A stretch of DNA of 64,000 bases from Polytrichum commune (taxonomy: Eukaryota > Streptophyta > Polytrichopsida > Polytrichales > Polytrichaceae), in assembly GCA_950295325.1 (NCBI GenBank), contig OX485809.1:7938001-8002000 (forward strand). The letters run 5' to 3'. The number at the start of each line of letters is the position of its first letter. The first letter of the stretch is position 1. Positions 23,209 through 35,277 of the stretch are shown piece after piece. Under the pieces are notes generated by a model that saw only the letters and a program-made list of their open reading frames with translations, did not search any database and had not been told where the DNA came from. The translations under genes and the position numbers were made by a program.

Positions 23209-26200
23209 TCAAGTCCTGCGACCCAGTAATGATCGGAGAATGCCTTTGCCTCTCGAGGGTTTCGAATCTTCAGGAGCCGGCAATGATGGGGTCAAGAACA
23301 TTGTCCTTTCAAGATCGAGGTTGCCCGTCTGTTCAAATACAAAGTATGAATCAATGTTAGATGAATGCAAAGTGATATCATAAACCTCCAAATTCTCATA
23401 TTAACATTGATTTCACATTGACTCGATCACATCAAACTACAATATTGAATCAATGCCTACCAAATATAGAGTGCAGTTTTTGCTTCTGTTTCTTAGATAT
23501 TATAGTTGCAACACCTAAAAGGTTGACATATAAGCAGAATTAATGGTGAATAAATCATTAGCTAAAGGTTTGAGTTTGCCCAAAAAGAAAGTAAACCCTA
23601 AAGGGTAGGTATAAACATTAAACACTGGTCACATGCAGCAACTAGATATTCAGCATTGATCATTCCTCACTGCCTGCAATGAAAGCATGGCAGCAGGACT
23701 TGAGCTTGCCTTCTGCACGGGAGCAGGCTTTGAAGAAAGTAGAGATCCAGGCATGGGAGTACTGCTTAGTCTGGAAGGAGCTGCTCCTGAAGCTGACTGC
23801 CCTGCTGCTGCCTTATTAGCTGAGAATGAAAATGATGTGGACAATGATGGACCCTTCCTGAAGGATGCATTGGCTGTCCCTGCAATCCCACATCAAAACC
23901 TCACTTCACTTCACCTGAACAGATAATGAAAACACGTCAAGAGGACCCCTGATCTCTGGGATGTTACAGTTGCATAAGAGACAGATGATGGCACTCACGA
24001 TTGAGAAATGAGCCCCTGTTGTGCGATAACGCAGATGGTGGAGGTTGCTGCCCGCCCACACTGCACAAACATAAATCAGTGTTACTAACTAACACAAGGA
24101 TGCAGAACCCCATAATATGCAATCGTAGAAAAAGTAAGTAGCCACTTTGTGGGGACCCTAAGACAATGTGATGCTTCAGCATCCAAGCTGCTCAACTTTT
24201 GGTCTCAATGACTGGAAATTATACAAGGAAAAGGATTTTATCTACTGGCTGATACTCACAAGGCAACTTAGTGGGCTTGAGGTCCACTGCCCACAGTTTG
24301 CAACCTACAAAAGAATCTGAGACATGAATATGGACCTGGTGGTGGATAGTAGTCCGCTTGGGACACCTGTAGTTGTTGAAGCCATTTCTGTCGCAAAATA
24401 CCAAGCCTGCGGTCCAGATGACGCATCCAAACCTGTCATTTGAGAATCATATCATGAAAGAGCAACAGATTGAACTCACTCCCGTATCTACCATAAGTAA
24501 GTGAAACTCGAGAACTGTTTAAGAAGTCTCACTTCAACTGCAATGAATATTAAACTGTAGATCGGGAAGTACTCATTCGTCTTAACTTTGCACATTGAAA
24601 ATCTAGATAAACCACAAACCCAAGAGCAGTAAGTCGTTGTTGGATTATAGTATCTTAAAAGTACACCACCAATGGGAGATACAAACATCACAAAACTGCA
24701 AGTGACCTGAATTTAATGTTATGTCAAAGCTGTTGATACATACTCACCCTTTGAGGATTGATTTCTGTGCAGGGCTAAGTCAACATTTACCTAATGATCT
24801 ATTCAATATTGTCTCACAATTCAACCTTTTGGGTCTTGCATCTATCAAATATAGAAACAAAAGATTAAAATTGCCACCCAATGTTTGGTACACATTGATT
24901 CAATATTGCAATTTGATGTGACGGAATAAATGTGACATCAGTAATGTGGATTTAGAGGTTTGTGATGTGGAGATTTTCTCACCTGGTTGTGACGCTGCGT
25001 TTTGATTTGGCGGAGCATGCGGTTCAGGTGATTGTGGTATTTGTATGCGAGTGATGGTCGAGGGTTGACTCAAGTCAAAAGTCTCGCGCATCAACACTGC
25101 ATTCTTCTGTCCTGCTCTTTTTGGAGCAACAGGCTCTAAATGCTCTGCACAGTACAATTAAACAGATTAAGACATGCTCAAAAACTAGAATGCCAAGAGG
25201 TGCTAAAATGAGTTTGACCCTCAATGAGCTGAAATATGTTGCTCTTCACTCAAATGCGAAGACTACCTCCAAGGATGCACCACAAGTGCAAAGAAATTAT
25301 TGATATAGTGTGCAAAACGACCAATGGAAAATTGTAGGGAACCTCTCCCGACAAAAAGTCCATTGAGTTAAAATTATACGAATAACTCTATGACTTATTA
25401 TGGCTACAGGATTAGCAATTTTGAGTCAGCATCTCTTCAAGGAATGACTCAAAAGTCATGAAACAACAGGGAAAGTGAGTTAACCTACAGTAGAGGAGTC
25501 CATCCCATCTTCCAAAAAAAACTCAAACCTGGAGTTTGAAATTGAAAAATAGTTATCCGTGTGCTGTATATAGTTCGTTAATTTGAAATATGACATGCCT
25601 GGAACTTTGTAGTGCATATAGTTGACCTGCATGGTCTTGGCAATTGACTGCTGCTTCAAACCCTCACGATCTGAGTGCTCATGGCATGCTTGCAAACGCT
25701 ACAAGACAAAACACACAAACTTAGACAACATCGAATCAATGCCCACCAAATATAGGGTTGCAATTTTAATCATTCGTTTCTACATTTTATTGTTGGAAAA
25801 ACCTAGAAGGTTGAATAATGAGTTGAATCAATGTTGAATGCTGAATGAATGCCTAGCTATATGTAAAGTTAGCACTTTAGGAAAAGATGTTAAACCCTGA
25901 AGGATATGTATCGACACTGGCTCAGCATTAAACGCTGGTCACTTGCATTTTGAGATGCTATGAAATTATTACTTGACACAGTTCAATACATTGAGTATTG
26001 TTTTACAATTAAGAAGTGCAAATGGAAGATAAAAATCTGATTTCACAGGAAGCTGAATTGACGTATTGCATGGTGTATCACCTGTGCAAGAGCCGATGTA
26101 CTGATTTGTGCTATGTCCACCTCGTGTTGATGCTGTGCAATCAAATCATTCAACTTGTATGCAACTGTCCCCAGATGGTCCACAGCATTCACCAATGCCT

Positions 26201-28015
26201 TGACTGAGTAGTCCTTTAGATTGTCCAACACCCTGCCAGAGTTCCAACATTAATTGAGCCTATGAAGAAGTTATGGAAATGATCATTTTCAAAAAAATTG
26301 TCAACAATGATTCAACTACGCACATGGGGAGTCGGAAAGGAAAAACAGGGTGAAATGAAAGAACGCTCACCCCTGTTTGTTGTCACCAAAAAGATATTGG
26401 TGTTCACAGTAGTCAGCTGCTTGATAGAGCTGTGGTCGCAAACTTTTCAGCTCCTGCCAGACACACAACAAGTATCTGTCATCATAGACGGTCTCTACCA
26501 ATCTTTCTGGTCTTCGCCGTGACTTTGAATGTGAACACAAAATTTGCAAGAAAGAGTACAGGGAGTGGTCAAAATGAGTGAACAGAAGGTTTAAGAAGGG
26601 GTCGTGAGCTCCATCACTGCTTACTTCTGTTACAGTAGAGTAGAAGCAAATTAAACATCGATTTATAATGCATAAAAGGTCACTTCGAAATCCGCGTCGG
26701 AGGCGCTTTGATAAGAAATTGCTGGAGAATTGAAGAAACGGCAGAACTACTCACGAGACAGAGGAAAAGTAAAATTCTGAACAACAGGTGATGTGTAACA
26801 ATGCAGATAGGAAACAAATGCGTCTAAGAGCTTCAGGTTCGACAGCTTTGACTGTTGAGGTAACGTTAATATGGGATCGAGAGCTCCATCACTCCTCACT
26901 TCTGCCTGGTTCTGTTACGTTAGAGTAGAAGCAATACTGTGGTTCATAATGCACGAATAATAAGTAATTCTTGCCATCGCTCGAACAGAAATGTCTTCTC
27001 CGGAACGATCTTAGGTCATCTCGAATGCAAGGCGGATGCACTTTGGTAAGAAAATGAAGAAACGGCAGAACTCAAATCGAGACAATGAGAGTGAGAAAAA
27101 AGACACAGAGTGAAGTTCTGCAGAACAGGCGGTGTAGAGTAATGCAGAAAGGAAAGTTCATGTGCGTCTAAGAGGTCGAGGATCATTCTTAAGCGAAAAC
27201 TGAAGAGATTAAATAAATCGAAGTAGAAAACTGGACACCGCGAGTAATTTTCGAAACCTTATGAGCGGGAGTACAAGGAATTCGTTAACTGAGAGCTCTA
27301 TCACAGCTTACATCTGCCTATTTCTGTAGTATAGTAGAAGCAAAACTGTAGTTCATAATGCACTAAAGATATGTAATAATTCCTGCCATCTCTCGAAAGA
27401 GCAACTACATAAGAGAAATTTCTTCTCCGGAACGACCTCAGGTCACCTCGAATACACTTTGGTAAGAAGTACGGGATAAAATGAAGAAACGGTAGACCTC
27501 AAAATCCACGGCCCATTGATGAGAGTAATAAAACTAGAGAAAAATAGAAGTTATGCACAATAGGTGATGTTGATTGCAGAAAGGAAAGTCCAAAATTCGT
27601 CTAAGAGCTTCAGGATGATCTTCGAGGAGGAAAGTTCGACTGAATATAAGTGGGAGCGAAAAAAGAGTTTCGTTAACCGACATAATCCCATTGATGAGAG
27701 TAATAAAAATAGAGGAAAGGGAAGTTTTGCAGAACAGGTGGTGCAGAATGCAGAAAGGAAAGTTCAAATGCGTCTAAGAGCTTTAGGATCGTCTTCAAGA
27801 GAGGAAATCGAGATGAAATAAATCGAAGTGGAAAACTGGACACTGAGGAGTAAGTTTCACCAAAGAATACCACTGATCACCACCGCTATCACTTACACAC
27901 TCACCCGGTCACTTACCTGCAAGGCTAAGAGGAAGGTGCGAGTCTTGTCCAACTCCTCTTCATCTTCTTGTAACGAGGAACGCGTCTCCTCTTCATCACT
28001 GTCTGTTTGCTCCAT
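23209..28015 (-). CDS. ABIL: ABI-1-like (ABIL) subunit of the SCAR/WAVE complex
   Basis: ABI proteins belong to the SCAR/WAVE regulatory complex that activates ARP2/3 actin nucleation at the cell cortex. Nine exons keep frame: 28015-27917, 26453-26371, 26232-26082, 25698-25599, 25144-24983, 24432-24336, 24060-23999, 23879-23671, 23328-23209 (360 residues). An acidic N-terminus (MEQTDSDEEE) leads into the conserved helical region, about residues 22-144: TFLLALQELKSLRPQLYQAA, ADYCEHQYLFGDNKQ, LDNLKDYSVKALVNAVDHLG, TVAYKLNDLIAQHQHEV and ACHEHSDREGLKQQS. A Ser/Pro/Ala-rich linker follows (about 150-320), and the C-terminus is basic (GKGILRSLLGRRT), as in plant ABILs. Length fits the family (about 300-400). 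Intron 4 must use a GC donor (CCAG|GCATGT) to keep frame, unless a small exon was missed. Introns 1 and 3-8 hold arrays and repeats. ATG chosen because it starts the acidic leader and the first exon ends in a good donor. Confidence 0.88.
23395..23520. repeat. Intronic repeat family (GCAACCCTATGTTTGGTAGG type)
   Basis: One of several copies, here inverted. Others lie at about 15690-15800, 16085-16160, 16320-16470, 16590-16710, 24770-24960 and 25720-25880. Shared parts are an ACAATAAAATGTAGAAA-like box, AAATTGCAACCC, GGTAGGCATTAATTCAAC and GTTTGATGT. I see it only in introns of the DarP-like and ABI-like genes. No terminal inverted repeats were found. Confidence 0.75.
24770..24960. repeat. Intronic repeat family, copy in ABI-like intron 5
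   Basis: Contains ATCAAATATAGAAACAAAAG, AAATTGCCACCCAATGTTTG and GTACACATTGATTCAATATT, the landmarks of the family described at 23395, in the plus orientation. Confidence 0.7.
25720..25885. repeat. Intronic repeat family, copy next to ABI-like exon 4
   Basis: Contains CGAATCAATGCCCACCAAAT, GGGTTGCAATTTTAATC and CATTTTATTGTTGGAAAAAC, the inverse of the same landmarks. It lies immediately 5' (in gene sense) of exon 4, the same arrangement as at 15690-16009 in the DarP-like gene. Confidence 0.75.
26600..27850. repeat. Tandem array in intron 1 of the ABI-like gene, about four units
   Basis: Landmarks recur in order: TAGAGTAGAAGCAA near 26636 and 26921 and a variant near 27330; GAAGAAACGGCAGAAC near 26737 and 27057 with a variant near 27482; GCAGAAAGGAAAGTTC near 27144 and 27747 with variants near 26803 and 27577; and GCGTCTAAGAGCTT at about 26820 and 27770, with variants near 27168 and 27597. 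Period varies from about 170 to 430 bp, so units have suffered indels. It is non-coding and GA-rich on the plus strand. Confidence 0.8.
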
Positions 28016-28259
28016 GTTTGAGTGGTTGCCGATCGCCTCCAGCTCAGGGTTCACATTCGCACAACCTCATTTAACCTTCTTCGACAACCTACCAATTCCA
28101 GAATGCTCGTCGCCTCTTGGCAAAACTCCTCTATAAAATCTCCTATCTCGAAGGCACTATAACACGTAGCTCAGCCGCTGTAAATCGTACTTCGCTGCAT
28201 TATCTAAGAAGGCTTTCTCCAGCTAAAGCACAGATCCTTCTTCCAAACCCATGCACTTG

Positions 28260-28466
28260 CTACCAATCCGAAATTTTTATTTTTCCAAGTGTTGGCCCCG
28301 AAGCATCATAAGCGGGGAGTAAGAATAAAATAGAAACGGAAACCACCAAGCCAATTGTCATGCACAGATTGAGCGTTTCTTTTCTTTCACGTGAAGACAA
28401 CGTACGCACCCGGCGAAGTAGGAGCCAGCATTTGCAGGCTGCGGAAATTAGGCCCCGGAAGGCCAT
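28260..28466 (-). CDS. Small single-pass membrane protein or upstream ORF (uncertain)
   Basis: The ATG at 28466 opens 68 codons ending in TAG at 28260. The first 35 residues are basic and amphipathic (MAFRGLISAACKCWLLLRR, then RTLSSRERK). A hydrophobic run follows (LCMTIGLVVSVSILFLLP), so it could be a mitochondrial or endomembrane small protein. It ends 245 bases upstream of the ABI-like start on the same strand, so it could instead be an upstream ORF in that gene's leader. No family is recognised. Confidence 0.3.
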   Translation of the reverse strand: MAFRGLISAACKCWLLLRRVRTLSSRERKETLNLCMTIGLVVSVSILFLLPAYDASGPTLGKIKISDW

Positions 28467-28554
28467 GCGAGATTCCTGCTCACTTTTTATAGCGAGCTGA
28501 TCTCTCGAAATGACTACTTGCATTTGCAATCTCCTCTTTCCAAAAAGAACAATA

Positions 28555-29470
28555 ACAGCTACAAGCTGCCCCGATCTCCGGCAGTATTCAGCTTACATCA
28601 GATCATCAAACTTTCTCTCCCGTAGCATGTCGTCGAGACTAGTCGCAACAAAATAACTTCCAACTAATCCTCTAATCAGCAGCCTAGACATAACCTCCAG
28701 TTGCCTCAATGTGAGTTGCAAAACGGATGCAAGCGATCCTTATGCATCCGACATAGCCTAAACAAAAGTGAAGTTGAAGGTTATTGCGGAATGCATGCAA
28801 CTAATGCTGCGCCGACCAATAGCGAAGAAATGACTTAAGATTGGATTTCCACTAAGTTTTAAGAAGGGTCCTCTATCCAAAAGATGAAGAGCTGCAACAA
28901 GCTGACCAGATCTCCAGCAGCAATATTGATCCTACGACTGACTGCCTACTCCTTCACTTTGCACATCCTTCACACATAACATCCGCACATCACAAACTTC
29001 CAAGTAATCCTTGAATCAGCCTATAAAGCGACATAATCTCCATTTGCACCAAACCGATCCTAAATCCTTTGACACAGCCTAAACAAAAGTGAAGTTGAAG
29101 GTTGTTGCGGAATGCAACTGATGCTGCGCCGATCAGTAGCGAAGAAATGCCTTGAATTGCTTGAGATTGGTTCTCCTTCAAGTTTTTAGAAGAGTCTTCC
29201 TTCCAAAAGAGTAACAGCTACAACAAGCTAACCAGATCTCCGGTAGCAATAGTCCTACGGCTGACCCCCTACTACTCCTTCACTTTGCAAATCCTCCATA
29301 ACTTGAAACGCACTTCCCAAACCAATTCCAAGTGATCCTTGTGCCAGCCTACACGCCGACATAACCTCCAATGAGATTCTGAATGCCATTCGACATAGCC
29401 TAAACAGAAAGTGTCTCAACACAGGGGACGCAGGTTTGCCGATATCGATCAGTAGCGAAGAGATTACTTG
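28555..29470. repeat. Three-unit direct repeat upstream of the ABI-like gene
   Basis: Landmarks AACAGCTACAAGCTGCCCCG (28553), AGAGCTGCAACAAGCTGACC (28887) and AACAGCTACAACAAGCTAAC (29213) recur, each followed by AGATCTCC or GATCTCCGG and a CCTACTCCTTCACTTTGCA tract in the last two. Each unit later has an ACATAACCTCCA/ACATAATCTCCA and AGCCTAAACAAAAGTGAAG tract. The period is about 330 bp. Confidence 0.8.
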
Positions 29471-29761
29471 AAGTGGCAATTAAATGATATGATTAATAAG
29501 GCTGTGAAGTGGATGACCGGTTTCTGCCATCATCATCACGTTCAGCTCATGCTTCTGGCGATGGGGCAACATGGCGGAATGAGTGTCCAAGTAAGCTCAG
29601 TACTCGATCGACATCGATCATGACGATCATTCATGAGTCCGCATGGCTGGGGTCGGGGGATGCAGGATTTAGATCCGATTGATGAGTAGTAGTCCCTGCA
29701 TCGATGGCGCCCGAAGTCTTTGACTCCATCCGCAATATCTGCACACATATAAAGTACGTCA

Positions 29762-29947
29762 TTAGTACAGAGTGACTGACTTGAATCTGGTGGTGCAGTT
29801 GCCAAAAACAAAGTGCATGGATGATTACTAAAAACTAAGTTGCTACCCGATTGATTAGTACAGAGTGACTGACTTGAATCTGGTGGTGCAGTTGCCAAAA
29901 ACAAAGTGTATGGATGATTACTAAAAACTAAGTTGCTACCCGATTGA
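29762..29947. repeat. 93-bp tandem duplication, two units, one mismatch
   Basis: Units 29762-29854 and 29855-29947 differ at a single base (GTGCATGG against GTGTATGG). Because 93 is a multiple of three, a minus-strand frame reads through both as two near-identical 31-residue repeats (QSGSNLVFSNHPYTLFLATA and so on). I see no evidence that this frame is expressed. Such low divergence means the duplication is recent. Confidence 0.95.
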
Positions 29948-30185
29948 TCAACGGCGTGCACCTTCACGTGACAAGCTTCGTGATTAAGTATTGTTAAATC
30001 CGATGATCATGGCTGGTGATCGTCACCATTTCCAAATTCCTATATGTAGGATCCTCCGTACTTGCCATCATATTCATGGAATCATCATAACATTAAGTAG
30101 TTTATCAATCACATTCTTAAGGAGGGTAAGTTAGTAGTGTTGCTCTCTTTTGTAATCTTAGTTAAATCTGTCATTTATCAATGTA

Positions 30186-31519
30186 CTGTTCTCCCTGTTT
30201 AGTATGACACGGTTGGGAAACACACAAAAAATCGTATTATCGAGGTGTCGTCTTCTCATTAATATGACAAATGGCGTAAAGTTGTCGTATTATTGAGGGA
30301 ATACGAAAACATAAGTGATATGAGCTTAAAATATATATACAACGAGCTTAAGCAATATAGATGGTATGAAATAATAACTTATAACTCCAAACAAATACAA
30401 TATTGAAATAGGAGTCTAAATATTTTTGGTGTTGCCTTCCCAAGTTAGCAATTATCATCTTGTCTAAATTCCCTACTAATTTCTAAAACCTAGTAATTGT
30501 ATTAATATCAAAATATAAAGAGCTCTCTAATAAGAAACTAGACAACAATGATGCATGACATTTAGCATCAAGATATTGGTGATACTGTATCAACCGTGGC
30601 AACATATTAGGGCCACTTCACACACAAGACTAAAGGCCCGTGACCATTGCAATATGAGAGCTCTCATTGGTCGAAAGGGCGAAGACCGTCCAAGTTCACT
30701 TCACAAACAAAGGTGAAGGCCTAAAGGCCCAAAGATCAAGACTTCATGAATGAAAAGTCTACATGAAGTCCTACATGGCAAACTATGGATAAGGTTTCAT
30801 GGTCTCCCGGAATTTTTGTTAGGCCCACCTCCAAGAGGTGGGCCTAACGCAAATTCCAGGAGACCGTGACCTTTTTTAATATATTTTTTAGCATGTTAGA
30901 TTTCAGGAGAGACTGCAAGGCATGTTCCATAACAGATTCCAAGACAAACAAACACCACCGAGTAATTCTCTTAAATTGATAGAGATTGAGACATATTATG
31001 TTAAACCAAATCCTCCCCTCTTTTTCCACCAACAAAATATGCAATGGTCCCGCAACATGGTTCATTCTCACTTCACACTATGCTTGAGGGCCCGTGACTA
31101 CATAAAACGGCTAACCCAACACCCATTGTAGAGCCTTTGGATGAGAGTCAAGGGTCCTCACCATTCTAAGGTCACAACTTTTAGCTCATGTGTGAAGTGG
31201 CCCTTAGGTAGGAGGCCACTCTAACCCTAAGCATGTCCATTCTACACTAGTAACCCTAATTCTCATTAAGTTCCCAATGATAAGTGAAGTTCCCAAGTAG
31301 TTCCCACGTGAAAAATGGATGTATTTTAGATGTACATATATAACACATATGAAAATAATTACAGCATTAACTACCTCTTTAATATGGCAAAACGGAGATT
31401 CTAAATGTCGCATTATTGAGTGTCGTGGTCGTATAAAAGAGGGAGTTTTGAACTTAAAAGCTTGGTCTCACAAAAATGTGTCGTAATATCGAGGGTGACG
31501 TATTAATGAGGTTGGATTG
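30186..31519. mobile_element. TA-flanked Tc1/mariner-type MITE, copy C, interrupted
   Basis: The left end CTGTTCTCCCTGTTTAGTAT and the right end, whose complement reads CAATCCAACCTCATTAATAC, lie inside TA (30184-30185 and 31520-31521). The interior matches copies A and B but is split at 30610-31203 by a Harbinger-like MITE. Without the insert and its duplication it would be about 737 bp. Confidence 0.88.
30610..31203. mobile_element. Harbinger/Tourist-like MITE nested in MITE copy C
   Basis: The ends GGGCCACTTCACAC and GTGTGAAGTGGCCC are perfect inverted repeats, with TTA on both sides (30607-30609 and 31204-31206). Copy A of the host element has the empty site ACATATTAGGCAGGAGG, which proves the insertion and its 3-bp duplication. 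An internal inverted tract (AGGCCCACCTCCAAGAGGTGGGCCT near 30824) forms a strong hairpin. Confidence 0.93.
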
Positions 31520-31521
31520 TA

Positions 31522-34500
31522 GTAATAGAGTGGAGCACTATTCTTGGCCTTGCGATTTCACCTCTTTCAATAAGGTAAGTGGGCCTTGCGCCCACATCTC
31601 GTATGATGTGAAACACACAATTGATGTGAGACGGTTGACAAATCTAAATTGTGGCCGTAGACATTTTACTTATATTTCTTTGGAGCTCGTATAACTACGC
31701 CCAATCTCCTCCTAACGTACACCCTCTTTTCCACACACTTCATAGCTAAGCTCATATCACATTTAGATTCAACACCTTGCAAATTTACTCCTTAGATCTA
31801 ATGCTTACATATGTGGTGCATGTTGTGGAACACTTCGTGACATGCGTACTTATGAAATGATTTACTATGACCAATCTTTGAATATGATGTCCTACCACTA
31901 ACAAGTTGAATAAAACGTTTGCCAAAAAAAATTAATATTCTCAAGAAAGAAATCACACCTATCGCTTGATGTAAACATGATTACTTAAAGTTGTATTTAT
32001 TTGTATAATGATCGGATTGCCAAATAGGTTCTCTTGTCACTATATATGATTTGTAATTAAAAAAATTAAAAAAAAATTACATCCCAAAAAAAAATCACAA
32101 TTACAATCCATTTCATTTGGAAAGGGGAAAAAAAAGGTGAAGAAATATGAACTCACCCATACCTTTAATGATAATTAACTTTCTACCAATGATTAGCCCA
32201 ACTTTCACTTGAATGCCCGCCTCTCATTTTCCCCATCTCATCTATGTTGCACTACAAGGTGGACCACACTAGTTATTGAATCATCCTAAATCTGCATACA
32301 TTTCTTAATATATGATATGTTACAAATAATTATTCAATATGATTTTTTGAAATTATATCACTAAAAATAATTATTTGTAATTATAGTTTATAATCGTGAT
32401 GAAACAAAAATGATGTGGGCCACAAAAGCATAACTTTTTTTATAGTTAATGTCAAGTTCATAACTTGGAGCAAGTTGAGTACAACTTTGGTTGGTCAACC
32501 TTAACTCCTCTCTTCAACCTTTGGTTAATCGTAATTCGGATGTGTGGGTGTGCATGCAATCGGTGAGCAAGCATATCAATAAGTTGATGCTCACTAACTC
32601 GTATTCTAAGTTAATTCTCCTAATTATGTGGTGCAAGCGATTTGATCATGATTTTAGTTAGCGAGCATTTTGGTCACCTTATCTTCACTACTTCATAAGT
32701 TAGCTAATTCTCTTCACTAGGTGGTGGTGTGGTGGACCTCATTTAAGGAAGGGGTTAACCCTTAAAGCACATAGCAGCTGAATATACAGCCCAATACACA
32801 TCGTTGCAAGCCTCACCAAGTCTAAAGGACATACTTTGGAGCTTTGGGGTTTGGGGTTTTAATGCTTTATTTTGTAGAATTTTGTATGTTAAGGAGAAAT
32901 GTAAAAGCATGTTCACATATGACATGGATGAGCAAACTGTTGCGTATGTATTTGCATCCAAGGGCACCCAAACTATATGCTTTGATCCCAATCTACAATA
33001 ACATTAAGGTGTTCAGCCGACCTAAAAGTGCACTATAAAATAAGTTAATTATAGATGATGTTATTTTCGACACAATTGGCTAAAAATAAAAGTATGTAGC
33101 TCAAATACACATTTGTGTGCATAGAGAGGCCCAATTAGGGTCTTAGACGCATGCATGGTTAAGAGCCATGGCCATGCCACACTGCATAGCACCATCAATA
33201 AGATGTTGACTCTTCTTGGGGATCATAATCAAAAAGACAAGGTCAAAATTGGAGAATGGGCTTCAAGATGTCATGCATAAAGGTTTACGAATATACTTGA
33301 AAGTTTAAGTTTAAAGCATCAAAAGCGAGCATATCCAAATTTAGCCCATTTATCAAATGCATTATTCCAATCAAAGCATATGTATATGTAGAATGTTTTA
33401 TAGGGTGACCGAGCTCATTTACATGATATAGGCTCAAATACATACCATGTACATGTATTCATCGTTGTTGCTTATCACTCCCTTTTTTCAAATTTTCAAA
33501 AGATGTGCTAAAATTTAATTCAATACCATAGAAAAAAGTAAAACATTCTTCCAAGTTGGAAACTGATACAAATCATCACACATCCCCTATAAACACACCT
33601 CCTTTCCTTTACGGGTCAACATCTCAAGCTATTTCTTAAAGAACCTTTCATGCACTTTTCACCCAACTAAACATTCACCTAATTCTCTTGGTTAAATGCA
33701 AAATAATAAGCTATATGAAGGCGGACAAAGCACATGACATTATTCAGATTCATAACAGTGTTTTGTGGGACTCACGGGATTCCACAAAATATTCTATGGA
33801 CTATTGTTACTCCCGCAAAACATTGTTATAGATATGAATAATGTTATGCAAGGACAAGAAACATTAAGAGTTTTCCATAAAAGGGGAGGGAGGGGGGGGG
33901 GGGAGTGTGAAGGGAACAAAGAGGGCAAGGTGGGACCAAGTAGGTCTTAGCCTACTGCTTAACCCTTGAAGGATGTGTGGTCTCAATAAATGGCCATGTA
34001 CAAAATTTATACAAGCTTCACCAAGTTCAAAAAACACATTTTATACGTTGATGTGTTTGAAACCTCATTATATGCATCGCCTTATGTCAAAAGAGAAAAT
34101 GCCTTTGTGAGCTTCCTAACACCTTCCTTTTGAATGAATTTGACTTCAAGAGTCATTCATAAGCCCAAATTGGGTCTCTCGATCGGGAAGTTAAGATTAG
34201 GTTATGGATTGCATGAACAAAAGTAATATCCTATGAAGCTAAGAGCAAGCCCATCCATTGCCATATCCACAAATATTCCCACACCCATCCGCTTTTGTAG
34301 ATACGGTTGTGGGTACAGTGCATTCTTCCACATGTTCCCATATCCACATCCAGACTCCACTATGCCTGAATTCATTATATAAGATCACAAGATAAGATAT
34401 GATAAGAAGATTCTATTTTTGCCCATGAGGCCTTTATGTATATATCTCCCCATCATGCCCAATTGTCTTAAGTTTAAGCAGAGTAAAAGTACATTCTTAT

Positions 34501-35277
34501 GTTAATTCAAAACTGCAAAAACTATCAGCGCAAAAATAATGAACTCTATGCTTTTCCTTAAGCTCAATCTAGACTACCGTCATCTTAGTTTATTCAACAT
34601 GCATCAATAACAGCCGGCCCACGTTACATGAATTAAAACACCCTACACTTGTTTTAGGCAAGTGGAAATATGAGGGGAATACGAACATTGATGGCTCCTA
34701 CTATTATGTTTGTTGAGAGTTTGCATGAAAATGGAGCCATGAAAAAAGAAAATCACTGACTAAGATTTTTTTGTCAGCTATGAATTGCATGTATCCTCAG
34801 TCATTGAAAAATGACTCTACATTGAGCCATTTTACACTCACTCTTCCTTTCTCTCACCAAGCACAACAGCAAAAAAAACATAAACAAATCCAAATAAAAT
34901 CTGACATAGCAAGCAAGTTACCAAACCAAAAATTAGCATGTGAGCCCAAATACAGAAGTCTGAAATGTCAACTTTGTCGGCAAATTTCTCATTGGGATCA
35001 CAAGTGCAATTACAGAATCTTTTTGGTAAAAAATAATAGTCTCTTGATTCCTGAGCTCCTCTCCGTTTGCTCCTAAATCCAACAAATTGCAAACCTCCCT
35101 TGCTAAGGAAGGTGCTTCCTTCATTTTGAGACTCTGGTCATGAGAAGCACACTGACATAACCTTTGCAGTGCCTGCTCAGAACCACTCTCAGGTAATGCA
35201 CCTCAGACATTCACCTCAAACAATTTTGGAAAAACTTGAATCCATTATACCACCACGTTTGTAAGTCAATGAGAGAC
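31522..35277. other. Spacer, including the 3' flank of USB1
   Basis: No gene was recognised. A tract at 32750-32850 (TTAACCCTTAAAGCACAT...GCCTCACCAAGTCTAAAG) has a diverged repeat at 33957-34060 (TTAACCCTTGAAGGATGT...GCTTCACCAAGTTCAAAA), so about 1.2 kb may be a tandem duplication with much decay. A poly-G run lies at 33884-33903. Confidence 0.5.

Noticed and set aside
24245-24315. Exon-like tract between a TAG acceptor and a GTGAG donor in the ABI-like gene
   Set aside because: Including it puts a stop in frame; skipping it joins exons 6 and 7 in phase. It might be a poison exon, but nothing supports that.
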